NCBI GenBank assembly: GCA_039820545.1
Contig: JBCBPW010000009.1
Coordinates: 1 to 64,000 of the forward strand
DNA length: 64,000 nucleotides
DNA from: JALEFZ01 sp039820545
Lineage (GTDB): Bacteria; Bacteroidota; Bacteroidia; J057
Direction: 5' to 3'
The position numbers and the translations under genes were made by a program. The notes under the pieces are model-generated. The model did no database searches and was not told where the DNA came from. It saw only the letters and a list, made by a program, of their open reading frames with translations. Below are positions 9,701 through 18,711 of the stretch, one piece after another. Numbering within the stretch: the stretch's first letter is position 1; every line of letters starts with the position of its first letter.

Positions 9701-11007
9701 AGGATGCCATGGCGGCTATTCGGCGAACATTCGATGGATTCCAGTCGTGGGCAGACCGCAAGAATATTTCCTACCAACTTGAAACTTCCCTCACGGAAGT
9801 AATCATGTGCCTAGACGCCGATAAGCTGGATAAAATCCTGTCTAACCTCTTGTCCAATGCATTCAAATTTGTGGAGTCAGGGGGGGTAATCGTGGTCAAA
9901 GTGGAGCAGGTCAGTCGGGAGGGACGCTCCATGCTTCAGGTTATCGTAACAGATGACGGAAAGGGGATAGAGGCTACACAAGCAGACCGAATATTTGATC
10001 GTTTCTACGAAGGTAAAGGAGCACATTTTCCTGGATCAGGAATAGGATTGGCTCTAGCAAAGGAATTGATTGATCTTCAGGAAGGGCAGATTTGGGTAGA
10101 CAGTATCCCAGGGGAAGGCGCGACATTTACGTTTCAGATTCCTTGTGACCTTCCTTGTGAAGAGATCAGCCCGTCGGCTCCAAAGGAAAATACCTATCCC
10201 ACTCATTTTTCCTCGCCTCCCCCCAAAATACAGGAAACAAATACCCCTGTCAAAATCAAGCGTGCTACGCTGTTGTTGGTAGAAGACAATCAGGATATTT
10301 CGGCGATAATGGCGAAAAAATTGCGTCCCCATTATGATATATGGACGGCTGCCAATGGGAGGGAAGGGCTTCGCCTTGCTTTCGAGCATGTGCCCGACTT
10401 AATCATCAGTGATGTCATGATGCCTGAAATGGATGGCTTCGCCCTCTGCCAAACCCTCAAAGAGGACGAAAGGACCAGTCATATACCTGTGATCTTGCTT
10501 ACTGCTAGATCGGGAGAAGAGAGTCAAATGCAAGGACTCTCGACAGGTGCGGATGATTATATCACGAAGCCCTATCAATTCGAACTCCTACATCTCAAAA
10601 TCCAAAATCGTCTATTCACTCAGCAGAAGCTCAAGGCACAACTTTCGAAAGACACAGCTTTCATTCCACAAAATTTGGACATCTCTTCTATAGACGAAAA
10701 ATTCCTTCGAAAGGCAGTCGAAATTGTAAGGGAAAATTTGCAGAACTCGGAGTTTGGCGTAGAGGACTTCAGCCACTACTTCCACATGAGTCGCCGCAAT
10801 GTACTCCGTAAAATGAAGGGTGTCACAGGTCTCTCTATCAATGAATTCATCCGCAATACCCGTTTAAAAGTAGCCCATCGTATGCTGCTAGAGGGAGACC
10901 TAAATGTCTCAGAGGTCGCTTATCAGGTGGGCTTCACAGATCCCAAATACTTCAGCAATTGTTTCAAAAAGCAATTTGGAGCGTTGCCTTCAAAGATAAA
11001 GGGGTAA
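6799..11007 (+). CDS. Hybrid two-component regulator (propeller sensor, kinase, receiver, AraC-type DNA binding)
   Basis: 1402 residues from the ATG at 6799. An upstream in-frame TTG start would place 41 extra residues before an otherwise ideal signal peptide (1-23) and is rejected. Order: periplasmic two-component propeller repeats with recurring IWVGT/LWVGT blades (about 25-690), a Y_Y_Y domain (about 705-790), one membrane helix (about 803-822), a coiled coil, the dimerisation/phosphoacceptor domain with HELRTPLN (His902), the ATPase domain with DDGKGIE and GIGLALAK, a receiver with phospho-acceptor Asp1205 (DVMMPEMDG), and a C-terminal AraC-type helix-turn-helix (about 1300-1400). Such proteins sense oligosaccharides and activate adjacent polysaccharide-utilisation genes in Bacteroidota. 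It lies inside the glucan locus, so it is the likely activator of the GH87, GH97, SGNH and GH71/99 genes. Confidence 0.93.
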   Translation: MTTLRYLTYCLICLLGCLHASAQDPKPSFRQLTAEDGLSNNWVKTILKDQRGFMWFGTSNGLNRYDGQEFKVFRSDSINQLSDNFIQSLTEDKEGNIWVGTFSGGLNRFDRKTETFTVFKHDPNNPQSLDHNRITCTYLDPTGKLWVGTAIGLNLYHPPTATFDHFHHDPQKPYSITQGQVSCIFMDQRSNLYVGTKNGLNIREKGQDSFRSFQHDSQDPTSLAHDHVTAIYEDKYGDIWIATWGGGLDKWSPSTQNFTHHKHHAQNPQSLSNNSVLDIQGDESHHIYIATEGGGLNIFDIEKGTFQALQPDLQNKQSLNSNSIHSLYYDSDNQFLWAGTYNGGINYFSKWDKPFRLIQAKVGGLNDNHITSVTEDKNGILWIGTDGGGINLYNPKNASFAYLNKAAGLQNNAILSLRCDRNNYLWVGTYNGGLDRISPDRKQIRHFRHDPVDPSSLSGIHISTIYEDKRGNIWIGTMEGGLNFFHPQTGTFSRYQHDPQNPQTINNNFIYGIFEDRLGRILVQTGNGLEIFDSQSQTFSRFHEQFGTLFGVPVALCEDSQGNLWIGSKEQGLFRVDRTGVEVKRYMEIDGLPSNGISGIMEDKLGNLWISTQRGLCKFEEGVTKPERVRFRTYALEDGLQGNEFKAGAFCMLQSGQMVFAGQNGFNLFDPLKIQHNPFIPPVTLTGFKLFNKDVPFGTDQILSAPISETSVIALSYAQSVMTFEFSALNYMLSEKNQYAYKMEGFEDTWNYIGTQHNATYTNLDAGTYTFRVKAANNDGVWNEEGTKIQLTILPPWWEHPYSQLGAILFFIAIIFIYARLRTHQLKRSKRRLEHKVAIRTSDLEKANAISEARQKEISQKNEALTHQNHELERQSSEIRRMADEIRNLNEAKIRFFTNISHELRTPLNLILWPLEDLRRETNDQLSPHREKFELMHQNASKLVRLINQLLDFRKMETGTLQLALSQQDAMAAIRRTFDGFQSWADRKNISYQLETSLTEVIMCLDADKLDKILSNLLSNAFKFVESGGVIVVKVEQVSREGRSMLQVIVTDDGKGIEATQADRIFDRFYEGKGAHFPGSGIGLALAKELIDLQEGQIWVDSIPGEGATFTFQIPCDLPCEEISPSAPKENTYPTHFSSPPPKIQETNTPVKIKRATLLLVEDNQDISAIMAKKLRPHYDIWTAANGREGLRLAFEHVPDLIISDVMMPEMDGFALCQTLKEDERTSHIPVILLTARSGEESQMQGLSTGADDYITKPYQFELLHLKIQNRLFTQQKLKAQLSKDTAFIPQNLDISSIDEKFLRKAVEIVRENLQNSEFGVEDFSHYFHMSRRNVLRKMKGVTGLSINEFIRNTRLKVAHRMLLEGDLNVSEVAYQVGFTDPKYFSNCFKKQFGALPSKIKG

Positions 11008-11069
11008 GGGGATAATGACTGTAAAAGCGATTCCCTACATACGCAACTATTGCTTGGGCACAAAAACTA

Positions 11070-11097
11070 GGGGCTACAACCCAAAAGCTGCAGCCCC
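11070..11097 (+). terminator. Hairpin after the hybrid regulator gene
   Basis: GGGGCTACA (11070-11078) pairs with TGCAGCCCC (11089-11097) with one mismatch. It is 63 bases past the stop codon. No T run follows, so intrinsic termination is uncertain. Confidence 0.35.
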
Positions 11098-11110
11098 ACC
11101 CTTATCACAA

Positions 11111-11279
11111 TTAAGACCATGTTTGAAACCTCAAATCCGCGAAAAGTTTACACTTTCAGAACCTGAACTTCATCTATTTTGATCAATTTGGTACCACTAA
11201 ATCTCACAAAATAGCTTTCGTCAGAACCTAAAATCGCTGCTTTTTAGCTAGATTTTCATTGTTCCAAACATGGTCTAAG
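11111..11279 (-). mobile_element. MITE-like element, copy A (169 bp)
   Basis: Bounded by TTAAGACCATGTTTGAAAC (11111-11129) and GTTCCAAACATGGTCTAAG (11261-11279). These are terminal inverted repeats matching at 16 of 19 positions. The whole element recurs in opposite orientation at 26293-26462 with about 90 percent identity by eye. It contains no coding capacity of its own. Both copies sit just past the 3' ends of genes. No clear target-site duplication is visible. Confidence 0.7.
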
Positions 11280-11330
11280 TACGTAGACAGGTAGATTCAG
11301 GCAATCAAAAAAGTAACTAACTCCTGATTC

Positions 11331-11375
11331 CTAATACTTTAAGTCTCGGTTCTCGACTCTCGAAATCTTTCATCC
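11331..11375 (-). repeat. Degenerate dispersed repeat, AAAGATTTCGAG type, copy 1
   Basis: On the minus strand it reads GGATGAAAGATTTCGAGAG, then TCGAGAACCGAGACTTAAAG. Close relatives are at 17261-17310 and 29391-29440. All share AAAGATTTCGAG, GAAC and GA(C/T)TT-AAG. The remainder of the 11008-11399 gap holds the hairpin and the MITE-like element. Confidence 0.5.
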
Positions 11376-11399
11376 ATCTACTCAATTTCCTCCCAAATA

Positions 11400-14300
11400 T
11401 CAGGGCCGTATCATCTGCGTCGCATAGCTATTACCTTCTATCTCCAGACGGATAAGGTATACTTGCCCACCCGCGAGATGCGTCGTATCTATCTCATATT
11501 GATGTAGACCTACCCCTAGATTCGTCTCGACAATCGTATCCACTTTTCGTCCGACCAGATCATACACATGGAGCTGAACCGCACCCGCTTGACGGAGGGA
11601 AAAGCTTACGTTAGCCTGATCCTGTACAGGATTGGGAAATACCTGAAGCGGAGTCAACAAATCATCGCCTAAGCCTTCAATGGAGGTTACAACCTCACTT
11701 TCGGCTACTCTTGCTACCGAATTCGTTGCCTGCGCATAGTTATAAAGCGTGTCTTCTGCCGTCGCACCCTGCCCATCCAATGCTGCATACAGTTCTAGGC
11801 TAGACTTGAGCATGCCACCTGCTGTTATTTCGCTTAGTTCATTCGTGGTCATTCCAGCACGATAAATAAACCAATCACGATAATCAGCTGTAGGACCTTT
11901 GGCTTCGCTGAGGAAGAACTTGTCAGGATTCAATTGCTCATCTACATCCCCTTGGAAGACATCGTTTACATACAAGAGCGTCTTGCCACGCGCAAAGTAA
12001 TGCGTCAAGGTGACCGTCTTCCAAAAACCATTGTTGATCGTCGAGGTGCCTACAATCCCTGCATTGTCATCTCTCAGATACTGGATGGTACCCTCCGTAC
12101 GATCAATGAAAAGGGCACCATACCCTCCACCGTCTGTAGTAAATCCTCCCATGACACCTGTCTCAGTCGTGCGAATGTCAAATGAACATGTGAAGGAATG
12201 TAGGACATCGTCCGGCGTGAACTCAAGCTGATAATCCGTATCGTTTTTGTCGATGGTCAAATAAGTACCTGTCACACGCTGGGGCTGAGGCTTCCCTTCG
12301 GCAAGGGCATCAAAAAGGGAAGGTACAAAGCTGTAGGACATCTCGCGATGACCCGCTGTATTGGGGTGGAAGGGATCAGCTTCGTAGCCATCGGCCCATC
12401 TACCCGCACCGTCATCTACGGCCCCGAGGGAGTTGACACTGGCGACATCCCAGCCGTGGATGAGGAGGTTCATCTGCTTGGTAAAATCATATTCTGAGGA
12501 GGTAAAGTCCGCTCGTGCATAGCAGTTGACCACGACAGGCTCTATGCCTGCATCGCGGGCACGATCGATCAACACGAGCATATTGTCACGAAACTGGTCG
12601 AAGGCTGCTTGTCCCTGACTACTAATTCCTTCATTGCCCAGAGACAATCCATACACGACATACCCTGGACAGAGCGGAAGCAGGTCTGTATCCCAACGAT
12701 TGCCCAGCAAAATGGTGTTATTGCCACCTACAGAGATATTGGCGTCGCGCCATTCCAGTCCATCACCTGCATTGAAGCGACTGTTCAATAGCTGCGCATT
12801 CTGATATGCGTATCCTTGACTATTCGTCGCCCCAAAGCCATCAGCCACAGACGATCCCATATAGGCTATGAGTAGAGAATCCTGTGTAGGACAAAGCGCT
12901 ACCTGTTCAGGTAGAGGGAGAATCTCTGTGATCTTCATACATCCCAGGTAGGCAAATCCACCTGAGACAACCCCTACGTCTAACAGAATCTTTCCACCTA
13001 CATCGGGATAAATGGTATCTGATACCTGAACCGTACGATTATTGCCATTGTAGCCAACTCCTCCAAGGTCTGTACCTGATGTCTGTAAGGAATCTATCAC
13101 AGCGTTTGATCCCATAGCCGTAAAGGAAGTGACGCGGGTACTCGCTGAATTTCTGGTTCCAAAATAGCTGAAGATGTAACCACTCGCTGTATCCAATCCT
13201 CCAAACTCGATGGTGGCCGTACCTGTCGTAAAGAAATAATCTTCGGTAGCAGTACCTACCCCCAATTCTCCCAGCAAACTCGGATCAGGATTCAGGAGTC
13301 CTCCGTTTTGAATCCCATTGGCTCCAAAATCTATGTTTACTTTTGCGTAAATGTCTGATGGAGCATTATTTTTCTGGACAAAGAATACGGTGTCTGCGGT
13401 TGTCAAAGGGTCTGTGAGATTATTCCAATAATTTCCCTCTGTGTCAGGGCTGGAAGTCAGATTGCCATTGGTCACATCATTGGGGCCAAAGTCAACGAGG
13501 TACTGGGGATTGATCTCTACTTCCTCCACTTTGAAAGCATTGAGATAGGCAAATCCACCTGTTATTTCGGCAACGCCAATTGTAATTCTGCCATTGGCAT
13601 TAGGTCTGAGCACGGGTGTCACTGCCAAGGTGCTGTTATTTCCATTATATCCCCCTCCTCCTATATCAGAACCTGAAGATTGCAGCGTATCTACGTGCAG
13701 GGTGGCACCCGAAAAGGTATACTGTGTGATACGCGCACTTGCGGAATTTCGAGAGTTAAAAAGGGAAAAAACATAGCCTTTTCCAGGATCTAAATCGTCA
13801 AATGACAGTGTCCCACTGGAAGTAGTGAAAAAATAGTCCTGTGTGGCCGTAGCAATTGCCAGATCCTCCAACAGATTGGGGTCAGGATTCAACAACCCTC
13901 CATTTTGTATCCCATTGGCACCAAAACCTGAAACGATGCTCAGGTTAATAGCTGTAAGCATTCCTGTGTTATCGACCAATGCAAGCGCATCAGGTCCCGC
14001 ACTAGGATTGGTGAGGTTGTTCCAATGGTTGCCATTGGCATCAGGGCTGGCCGTAATGTTTCCGTTGGTGCCATCATTTGGTCCCAAGTCAATGTAAAAC
14101 GTACGGAATCCTCCATCTCCGACTGTGATATTTACGGTATCCTTATCTGTAACCGTGCCATCGTCTACCGTCAACTCGAACGTATATTGATTGCCATCAC
14201 TGAGTCCACTGATCGCCGTCTGCGCGAGGGTATTCTGATCGATAGTCACCGTAGGTCCTCCAACCTGTGTCCATAGATAGATCAATGCATCATTGTCAGG

Positions 14301-15053
14301 ATCCAGGCCGCTTCCTCGTAAGCTATCTGAGGTTGTACCTGATGGCAAGAAAGCATCTGTCCCCGCATCAGCAAATGGCGCTTGATTCGCACCTGTCGGA
14401 GCCAATTCCACCATTTTCATGACACCTAGATAAGCAAAGCCCCCCTGTACTACTTCAAGTGTCAGCGAGATCTCGCCATTCCCATCAGCAAAAACAGTAT
14501 CTGAAACGAGAATTGTGCTGTTGTTGCCATTATATCCAGGACCGCCAAGATCGACTCCTGACGTCTGGAGCGTACCATTGTAGCTTCCTGCTCCATCCAG
14601 CGTGTAGCGAGACACGCGAGTGGTCGTGGTATTTCTGGTACCAAAGAAAGAGAAAATATAGCCCCCCCCATGATTTAATCCCGCAAGAGTAAAAGCCGCT
14701 GACCCTGTCGTAAAGAAGTAATCCTCTGTTGCAGTAGGGATGGCAAATTCGTCTAATAAAGTATCGCTAGGCGCTAGCAAGCCCCCATTTTGAATGCCAT
14801 TGGCCACGAAATCAATATCTATTCCCAGCGTAGCAGTTGTGCTTTGATTGTTCACATCGACTAGATTTACTAGGGGACTACCTGTTGTCGTACCCAAAAT
14901 ATTGTTCCAATGGTTGCCATTCACATCGGGATTAGTGGTTGCATTCCCATTGGCTACATCATCCTTCCCAAAATCAAAGAGAAAGATCGTAGGCTGCGCA
15001 TGGAGACTGATTCCAAGCACAAACAGAGAGAGAAGTAGGGTTATTTTTTTCAT
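11400..15053 (-). CDS. Secreted SGNH-hydrolase multidomain protein with three repeat modules, T9SS type A
   Basis: 1217 residues with a signal peptide (1-19). Three copies of a ~170-190 residue module open with DFG-ND--NGN (about 22-214, 318-505, 516-705); a PKD-like domain (about 220-310) separates the first two. The SGNH hydrolase domain (about 715-935) has block I MGSSVADGFG, a LSLGNEG block and the DPFHPN catalytic Asp/His block near residue 893. A LamG-like jelly roll follows (about 935-1120), then a type A T9SS domain starting VFPNPV near 1134. SGNH enzymes are esterases or deacetylases; here the likely role is removing acyl groups from the glucan or an attached polymer. The modules also occur twice in the GH87 protein, which suggests a shared binding target. 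It is 78 bases downstream of the GH97 gene and probably co-transcribed with it. Confidence 0.8.
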   Translation of the reverse strand: MKKITLLLSLFVLGISLHAQPTIFLFDFGKDDVANGNATTNPDVNGNHWNNILGTTTGSPLVNLVDVNNQSTTATLGIDIDFVANGIQNGGLLAPSDTLLDEFAIPTATEDYFFTTGSAAFTLAGLNHGGGYIFSFFGTRNTTTTRVSRYTLDGAGSYNGTLQTSGVDLGGPGYNGNNSTILVSDTVFADGNGEISLTLEVVQGGFAYLGVMKMVELAPTGANQAPFADAGTDAFLPSGTTSDSLRGSGLDPDNDALIYLWTQVGGPTVTIDQNTLAQTAISGLSDGNQYTFELTVDDGTVTDKDTVNITVGDGGFRTFYIDLGPNDGTNGNITASPDANGNHWNNLTNPSAGPDALALVDNTGMLTAINLSIVSGFGANGIQNGGLLNPDPNLLEDLAIATATQDYFFTTSSGTLSFDDLDPGKGYVFSLFNSRNSASARITQYTFSGATLHVDTLQSSGSDIGGGGYNGNNSTLAVTPVLRPNANGRITIGVAEITGGFAYLNAFKVEEVEINPQYLVDFGPNDVTNGNLTSSPDTEGNYWNNLTDPLTTADTVFFVQKNNAPSDIYAKVNIDFGANGIQNGGLLNPDPSLLGELGVGTATEDYFFTTGTATIEFGGLDTASGYIFSYFGTRNSASTRVTSFTAMGSNAVIDSLQTSGTDLGGVGYNGNNRTVQVSDTIYPDVGGKILLDVGVVSGGFAYLGCMKITEILPLPEQVALCPTQDSLLIAYMGSSVADGFGATNSQGYAYQNAQLLNSRFNAGDGLEWRDANISVGGNNTILLGNRWDTDLLPLCPGYVVYGLSLGNEGISSQGQAAFDQFRDNMLVLIDRARDAGIEPVVVNCYARADFTSSEYDFTKQMNLLIHGWDVASVNSLGAVDDGAGRWADGYEADPFHPNTAGHREMSYSFVPSLFDALAEGKPQPQRVTGTYLTIDKNDTDYQLEFTPDDVLHSFTCSFDIRTTETGVMGGFTTDGGGYGALFIDRTEGTIQYLRDDNAGIVGTSTINNGFWKTVTLTHYFARGKTLLYVNDVFQGDVDEQLNPDKFFLSEAKGPTADYRDWFIYRAGMTTNELSEITAGGMLKSSLELYAALDGQGATAEDTLYNYAQATNSVARVAESEVVTSIEGLGDDLLTPLQVFPNPVQDQANVSFSLRQAGAVQLHVYDLVGRKVDTIVETNLGVGLHQYEIDTTHLAGGQVYLIRLEIEGNSYATQMIRP

Positions 15054-15131
15054 GCGAATAGAGATTTTGGGAGCTGGGAATCGAAAGATCCGAGATAAGT
15101 CACACAGTATGCTTGAGTCCCACCCCTTGGT

Positions 15132-17126
15132 TTAGTTTGGCTTAGTAGAAAGATCAAATAAGCTGATGGCCACTCCCCCACTCGCCGCTAGCCTAGCTGC
15201 AATATGGTCATGGGAAGTCACCTCATGAGTTTCAATCGTGTACGATTCGGGTTGTGTTTGGTAGTCGGCCTCTGGTCCATCTTGATAGACTTTGGCGAGG
15301 TATTTTTTGTCAGGGTCAAGGAAATCCAATGGAATGTCTATCTCGCGAGGCTGCGCATTGGTAATAGCCCCCACAAACCAATCTTCTGTACCCCGTTTTT
15401 TTCGAGCAATAGTCAGATGCTGACCAATTTCTCCCCCCAGAACACGCGTTGTCTCCCAATCCACGCCCACTTCCTGGATGAAGGTGAAAGCATCAGGATA
15501 TTGTTCATAGTGTGAAATCAAATCATTGGCAATCTGGATGGGGGAATAGATAATGACGTACAGTGCAAGTTGTTTCGCAAGGGTGGTGTTGATCGCGCCT
15601 CCAAGGGGATCACTTAACCCAAATACGCCCGGAGCAAAATCCATAGGCCCTGCCAGACACCTCGTAAAAGGTAAAATTGTCTGATGATCAGGTGGATTCC
15701 CCTCCCCTTCTTCCAAAGTATAGGGTTCCTGGCCGCGCCCCCCTTTGCGAGAAATGATGTTGGGAAAAGTCCGCCGCTCTCCTGTATCCTTGATCGGCTT
15801 GTGTACCACAACGGCCATTTTGTGCTGGGCAGCAAGCTTAATCACCTTGTGAAAGTGTGTGACAAAGGCCTGTCCATGATGGTACTTCCCGTTGGCGAGG
15901 ATACTCCCTTCATTGCTATAACTTGTCTTGACCGCCTGGAAGCCGTGATCATTCAGCTGCTGGAAAGCAGCCTGCATTTGCTTTTCGTAGCGATCCACAT
16001 AACCATCCGTTTCATGATGGCTTACAAGAGAAATCCCCTTCTCGCGGGCATATTGACTAAACGTTAAAAAGTCAAAATCAGAATCGTTTCTTGAGATAGT
16101 AAATGCAGAGCTAATACTCGAAGCGTTTCTTTCGGCTCCATTCAGCACCACGCCATCCAACCCTTTCTGCGCTGCAAAGTCAATACAGTCCAGATTGTAG
16201 GCACTCGCCTTCTGATTTGGCTGAAATACTCCTTTCGTCTGTACCCGTGTACCAAGATACTTACCTAGTTTTAACCATGACACATCTCCCAGTTGGTTGG
16301 GTTCATTGAGATTCAGTATCAGATAAGAAGTAATCAAGTCCCCTGGTCGGGTAGCTAGTGTAATGGTTCTCCAGGGAGTCTTCCCAGGTGCCTTGACGAA
16401 GGCACGGCTTTTTTCTCCCTGGCTATAAGGTACGAGCTCACAAGTTAGTTTTTGGTCGTCTGATCCATCCAAGACCATGCTTGAATAATCCTTCAAAGCG
16501 GCTTCATGAATACTCATATACAGTTCCTCTCCCCCTTTGATAGTCAGAGGTGTATGGGCTTTCCCAATCTGAGAAATGGAAGAATGATTGTACAGGTATG
16601 CATAACGACGGGTCTTATAAGCAGGAATCCACCAGCTTTCATGATCTCCCTTAAAATGAAATTCCGTCAACTCATTCTGAATCTCAAAATGACGAAGGTG
16701 CTCCTGTTCGGGGAATTCATACCGAAATCCCATTCCATCATCAAACAACCTAAATACAATGTCCAGGCGACGTTTCAGATCATATTTTTCCTTGAGCGAC
16801 ACGCGCATTTCATTGTAATGGTTGCGTATCCACCTTTCTTCTCCCCATGGCTGTTCCCATGTTTCGTCAAAGGTTTGATAGCTCACCCCCACCCACTCCA
16901 TATCCTTTTTCAGATCTGGCATCTTATTTAATTCAAATCCTAGATAGGAGGTATCCATGACCATTTGATCTTGGAATAATACCTGATAAAAAGGCTTTCC
17001 TTCCTGATCCAATTGCACATTCACCTCTACGACCTGATGGGGTGAGACACAGTGGCCACTTTGATCCATCATAGCCTGACAAGCTGTGAGACAGATTGCC
17101 ATCCATATATAGAGGAGTTTTCGCAT
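15132..17126 (-). CDS. GH97 family alpha-glucosidase-type lipoprotein (SusB-like)
   Basis: 664 residues with lipobox Cys16 (LTAC), so probably membrane-anchored, periplasmic or outer-surface. It has the three-part GH97 architecture: an N-terminal beta-sandwich to about 280, a catalytic barrel, and a C-terminal beta domain. The EGEGNPPDH stretch near 474-482 followed by TILPFTRCLAGPMDFAPG is characteristic of the family. The VKTSYSNEG segment resembles inverting SusB-type alpha-glucosidases more than retaining alpha-galactosidase-type members, but this subgroup call is tentative. Its role would be to trim oligosaccharides released by the endo-acting enzymes to glucose. It is first of a leftward pair with the SGNH gene. 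Confidence 0.87.
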   Translation of the reverse strand: MRKLLYIWMAICLTACQAMMDQSGHCVSPHQVVEVNVQLDQEGKPFYQVLFQDQMVMDTSYLGFELNKMPDLKKDMEWVGVSYQTFDETWEQPWGEERWIRNHYNEMRVSLKEKYDLKRRLDIVFRLFDDGMGFRYEFPEQEHLRHFEIQNELTEFHFKGDHESWWIPAYKTRRYAYLYNHSSISQIGKAHTPLTIKGGEELYMSIHEAALKDYSSMVLDGSDDQKLTCELVPYSQGEKSRAFVKAPGKTPWRTITLATRPGDLITSYLILNLNEPNQLGDVSWLKLGKYLGTRVQTKGVFQPNQKASAYNLDCIDFAAQKGLDGVVLNGAERNASSISSAFTISRNDSDFDFLTFSQYAREKGISLVSHHETDGYVDRYEKQMQAAFQQLNDHGFQAVKTSYSNEGSILANGKYHHGQAFVTHFHKVIKLAAQHKMAVVVHKPIKDTGERRTFPNIISRKGGRGQEPYTLEEGEGNPPDHQTILPFTRCLAGPMDFAPGVFGLSDPLGGAINTTLAKQLALYVIIYSPIQIANDLISHYEQYPDAFTFIQEVGVDWETTRVLGGEIGQHLTIARKKRGTEDWFVGAITNAQPREIDIPLDFLDPDKKYLAKVYQDGPEADYQTQPESYTIETHEVTSHDHIAARLAASGGVAISLFDLSTKPN

Positions 17127-17260
17127 CAGAGATCTGAGATTAGCTGACTGAGGATAGAAAAATGAGAGTTGAAGGGAGCCAGAGCAGACCTGTAAATACT
17201 ACAGGCCGCTTGGCTATTGAAAAAGCTATAAAAATGACGCTTCTTGGTTCTTATAAGTAG

Positions 17261-17310
17261 GTAGACAAAAGATTTCGAGGGTCGAGAACAGAGATTTAAA
17301 GCACTAATCA
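17261..17310 (+). repeat. Degenerate dispersed repeat, AAAGATTTCGAG type, copy 2
   Basis: GTAGACAAAAGATTTCGAGG, then GTCGAGAACAGAGATTTAAAG, then CACTAATCATC. It faces the reverse copy at 17347-17400, making a long imperfect inverted repeat between the SusE/F-like and GH97 genes. The rest of the 17127-17433 gap shows nothing else. Confidence 0.5.
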
Positions 17311-17346
17311 TCAACGATATATCACTTTTCAAAGTACCCGATCACA

Positions 17347-17400
17347 TCTTGACTATTAGCACGTAAAAGTCTGATGTCTTGAACGAAGTGAAACCCCTCA
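17347..17400 (-). repeat. Degenerate dispersed repeat, copy 3
   Basis: On the minus strand it reads ATGAGGGGTTTCACTTCG, then TTCAAGACATCAGACTTTTA, then CGTGCTAATAGTC. Same family as 666, 5351 and 40055. Its tail, GTGCTAATAGTC, also matches the tail of the AAAGATTTCGAG-type copies, so both types are probably one family. Confidence 0.5.
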
Positions 17401-17433
17401 TGGGAACATCTGTCTGCCTACTTAGGAGACCTT

Positions 17434-18678
17434 CTACTCAATTCTGATGGTGCGACCTTCGTCCTCAGCATTGATGGTCAAGGTCACAGTATAGGTTCCA
17501 CCTTGTGCCACATAATAGTTATCTTGCCCCGACTCCTTCCTGATGAAGCGATTATCAAAAGCGGCACCTACCTTATTGACACTTCCATAGGTAATGAAGA
17601 TGCCGTTTTGCACATTTTCACGAAGCACAAACGACTTATCTTCAATCAGTTCTAAATTCCAACTCCATGTGTAAAGGTTTCCATCCCTGATCGGACGCTG
17701 CACAAGATCAATATCGGTCCATGCACCAGGAGTGGTATCATTTACGTAGTAAGCATTTCCAAACCAGCCAAATTCAGTGTCTGAATAATCGGTCAGCAGT
17801 TCTCCTGTCTTCGTCTTAGTCTCACTCCAAGTCTGTGTAGCAGCATCATACTTCAGTTGTACGGTGAATACGCCAGATTCTTTGTGTGCACAATTCTCAA
17901 GGAAATACCCCAAGTCATTGGTTCCGCTACTCCATGCATCGGCATAACTTGCTACACCCAAGCTGCTCAATGTGATTTCGGGATCTTCATTCAATACATG
18001 CCAGCCATCGTTAAATCTGTAGCGGTAGCCCGAAGCCCCTACGAGTGGCAGCTCTGTCAGCTCAAAGACGGTTACTGATGTATCTGAAGAAACCAGATTG
18101 AGGGCCGTTCCCCCTGCCCATTCTTGCTCTGTTGCATCTCCGATGATGTTGGCCTTTACTGGCATCAGGACAAACTTCAATTTATTCATATCTACATAGA
18201 GATAGTATAATCCTTCTTCTGCTACTTCAATCGCCTGTCCATCTTTTATCAAAGAGCCGTTGAGCACAAGCTCCTTGACAGATCCACCAATGGCTTCTGC
18301 GCTATCTACACTTGCTGTGCCATCGACACCATAGGCATTGCGGATACCTGACTCGACAAAGGTAAACTGGATGCTTCCCTGCGCCCCAATATGGATAAAC
18401 TTACCATATACACCTGCGATGGATTCAACCATGCTTCCCTTTCCTGGGTCCATGACAGCTAAATCTAGTTTGGAAGCATCTGATCCTGCCTCAGTAGCAA
18501 CTGTATTCGTACCAAAGACATAAAATCCATTGGGAATGATCGGGAGCTGTGGTTCGGAAGGCTCTACAGGATCAGGTGTGGGAGTAGGCTCTATAGGCTC
18601 AGTCTTACATGAGAAGAATACAGAAGCCCATGCAATCAGTGAAAGCATCACAAGTTGCTGTAATTTTAGCTTTTTCAT
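17434..18678 (-). CDS. SusE/SusF-like outer-membrane glycan-binding lipoprotein
   Basis: 414 residues with lipobox Cys24 (FFSC), then a Pro-rich linker (about 28-48). The rest is a series of beta-rich domains of the type found in SusE/SusF, including a pair of CBM-like modules with YYLYVDMNKLKFVLMP and GASGYRYRFNDGWHVL. SusE/F proteins are surface lipoproteins that bind starch or other glucans without hydrolysing them. It lies 33 bases downstream of the GH71/99-like gene in the same direction, so an operon is likely. A SusE/F-type protein without SusC/SusD beside it is unusual. Confidence 0.72.
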   Translation of the reverse strand: MKKLKLQQLVMLSLIAWASVFFSCKTEPIEPTPTPDPVEPSEPQLPIIPNGFYVFGTNTVATEAGSDASKLDLAVMDPGKGSMVESIAGVYGKFIHIGAQGSIQFTFVESGIRNAYGVDGTASVDSAEAIGGSVKELVLNGSLIKDGQAIEVAEEGLYYLYVDMNKLKFVLMPVKANIIGDATEQEWAGGTALNLVSSDTSVTVFELTELPLVGASGYRYRFNDGWHVLNEDPEITLSSLGVASYADAWSSGTNDLGYFLENCAHKESGVFTVQLKYDAATQTWSETKTKTGELLTDYSDTEFGWFGNAYYVNDTTPGAWTDIDLVQRPIRDGNLYTWSWNLELIEDKSFVLRENVQNGIFITYGSVNKVGAAFDNRFIRKESGQDNYYVAQGGTYTVTLTINAEDEGRTIRIE

Positions 18679-18711
18679 GCGAGGTATATTTTTGAGGGTT
18701 GTTTGAAAAAA

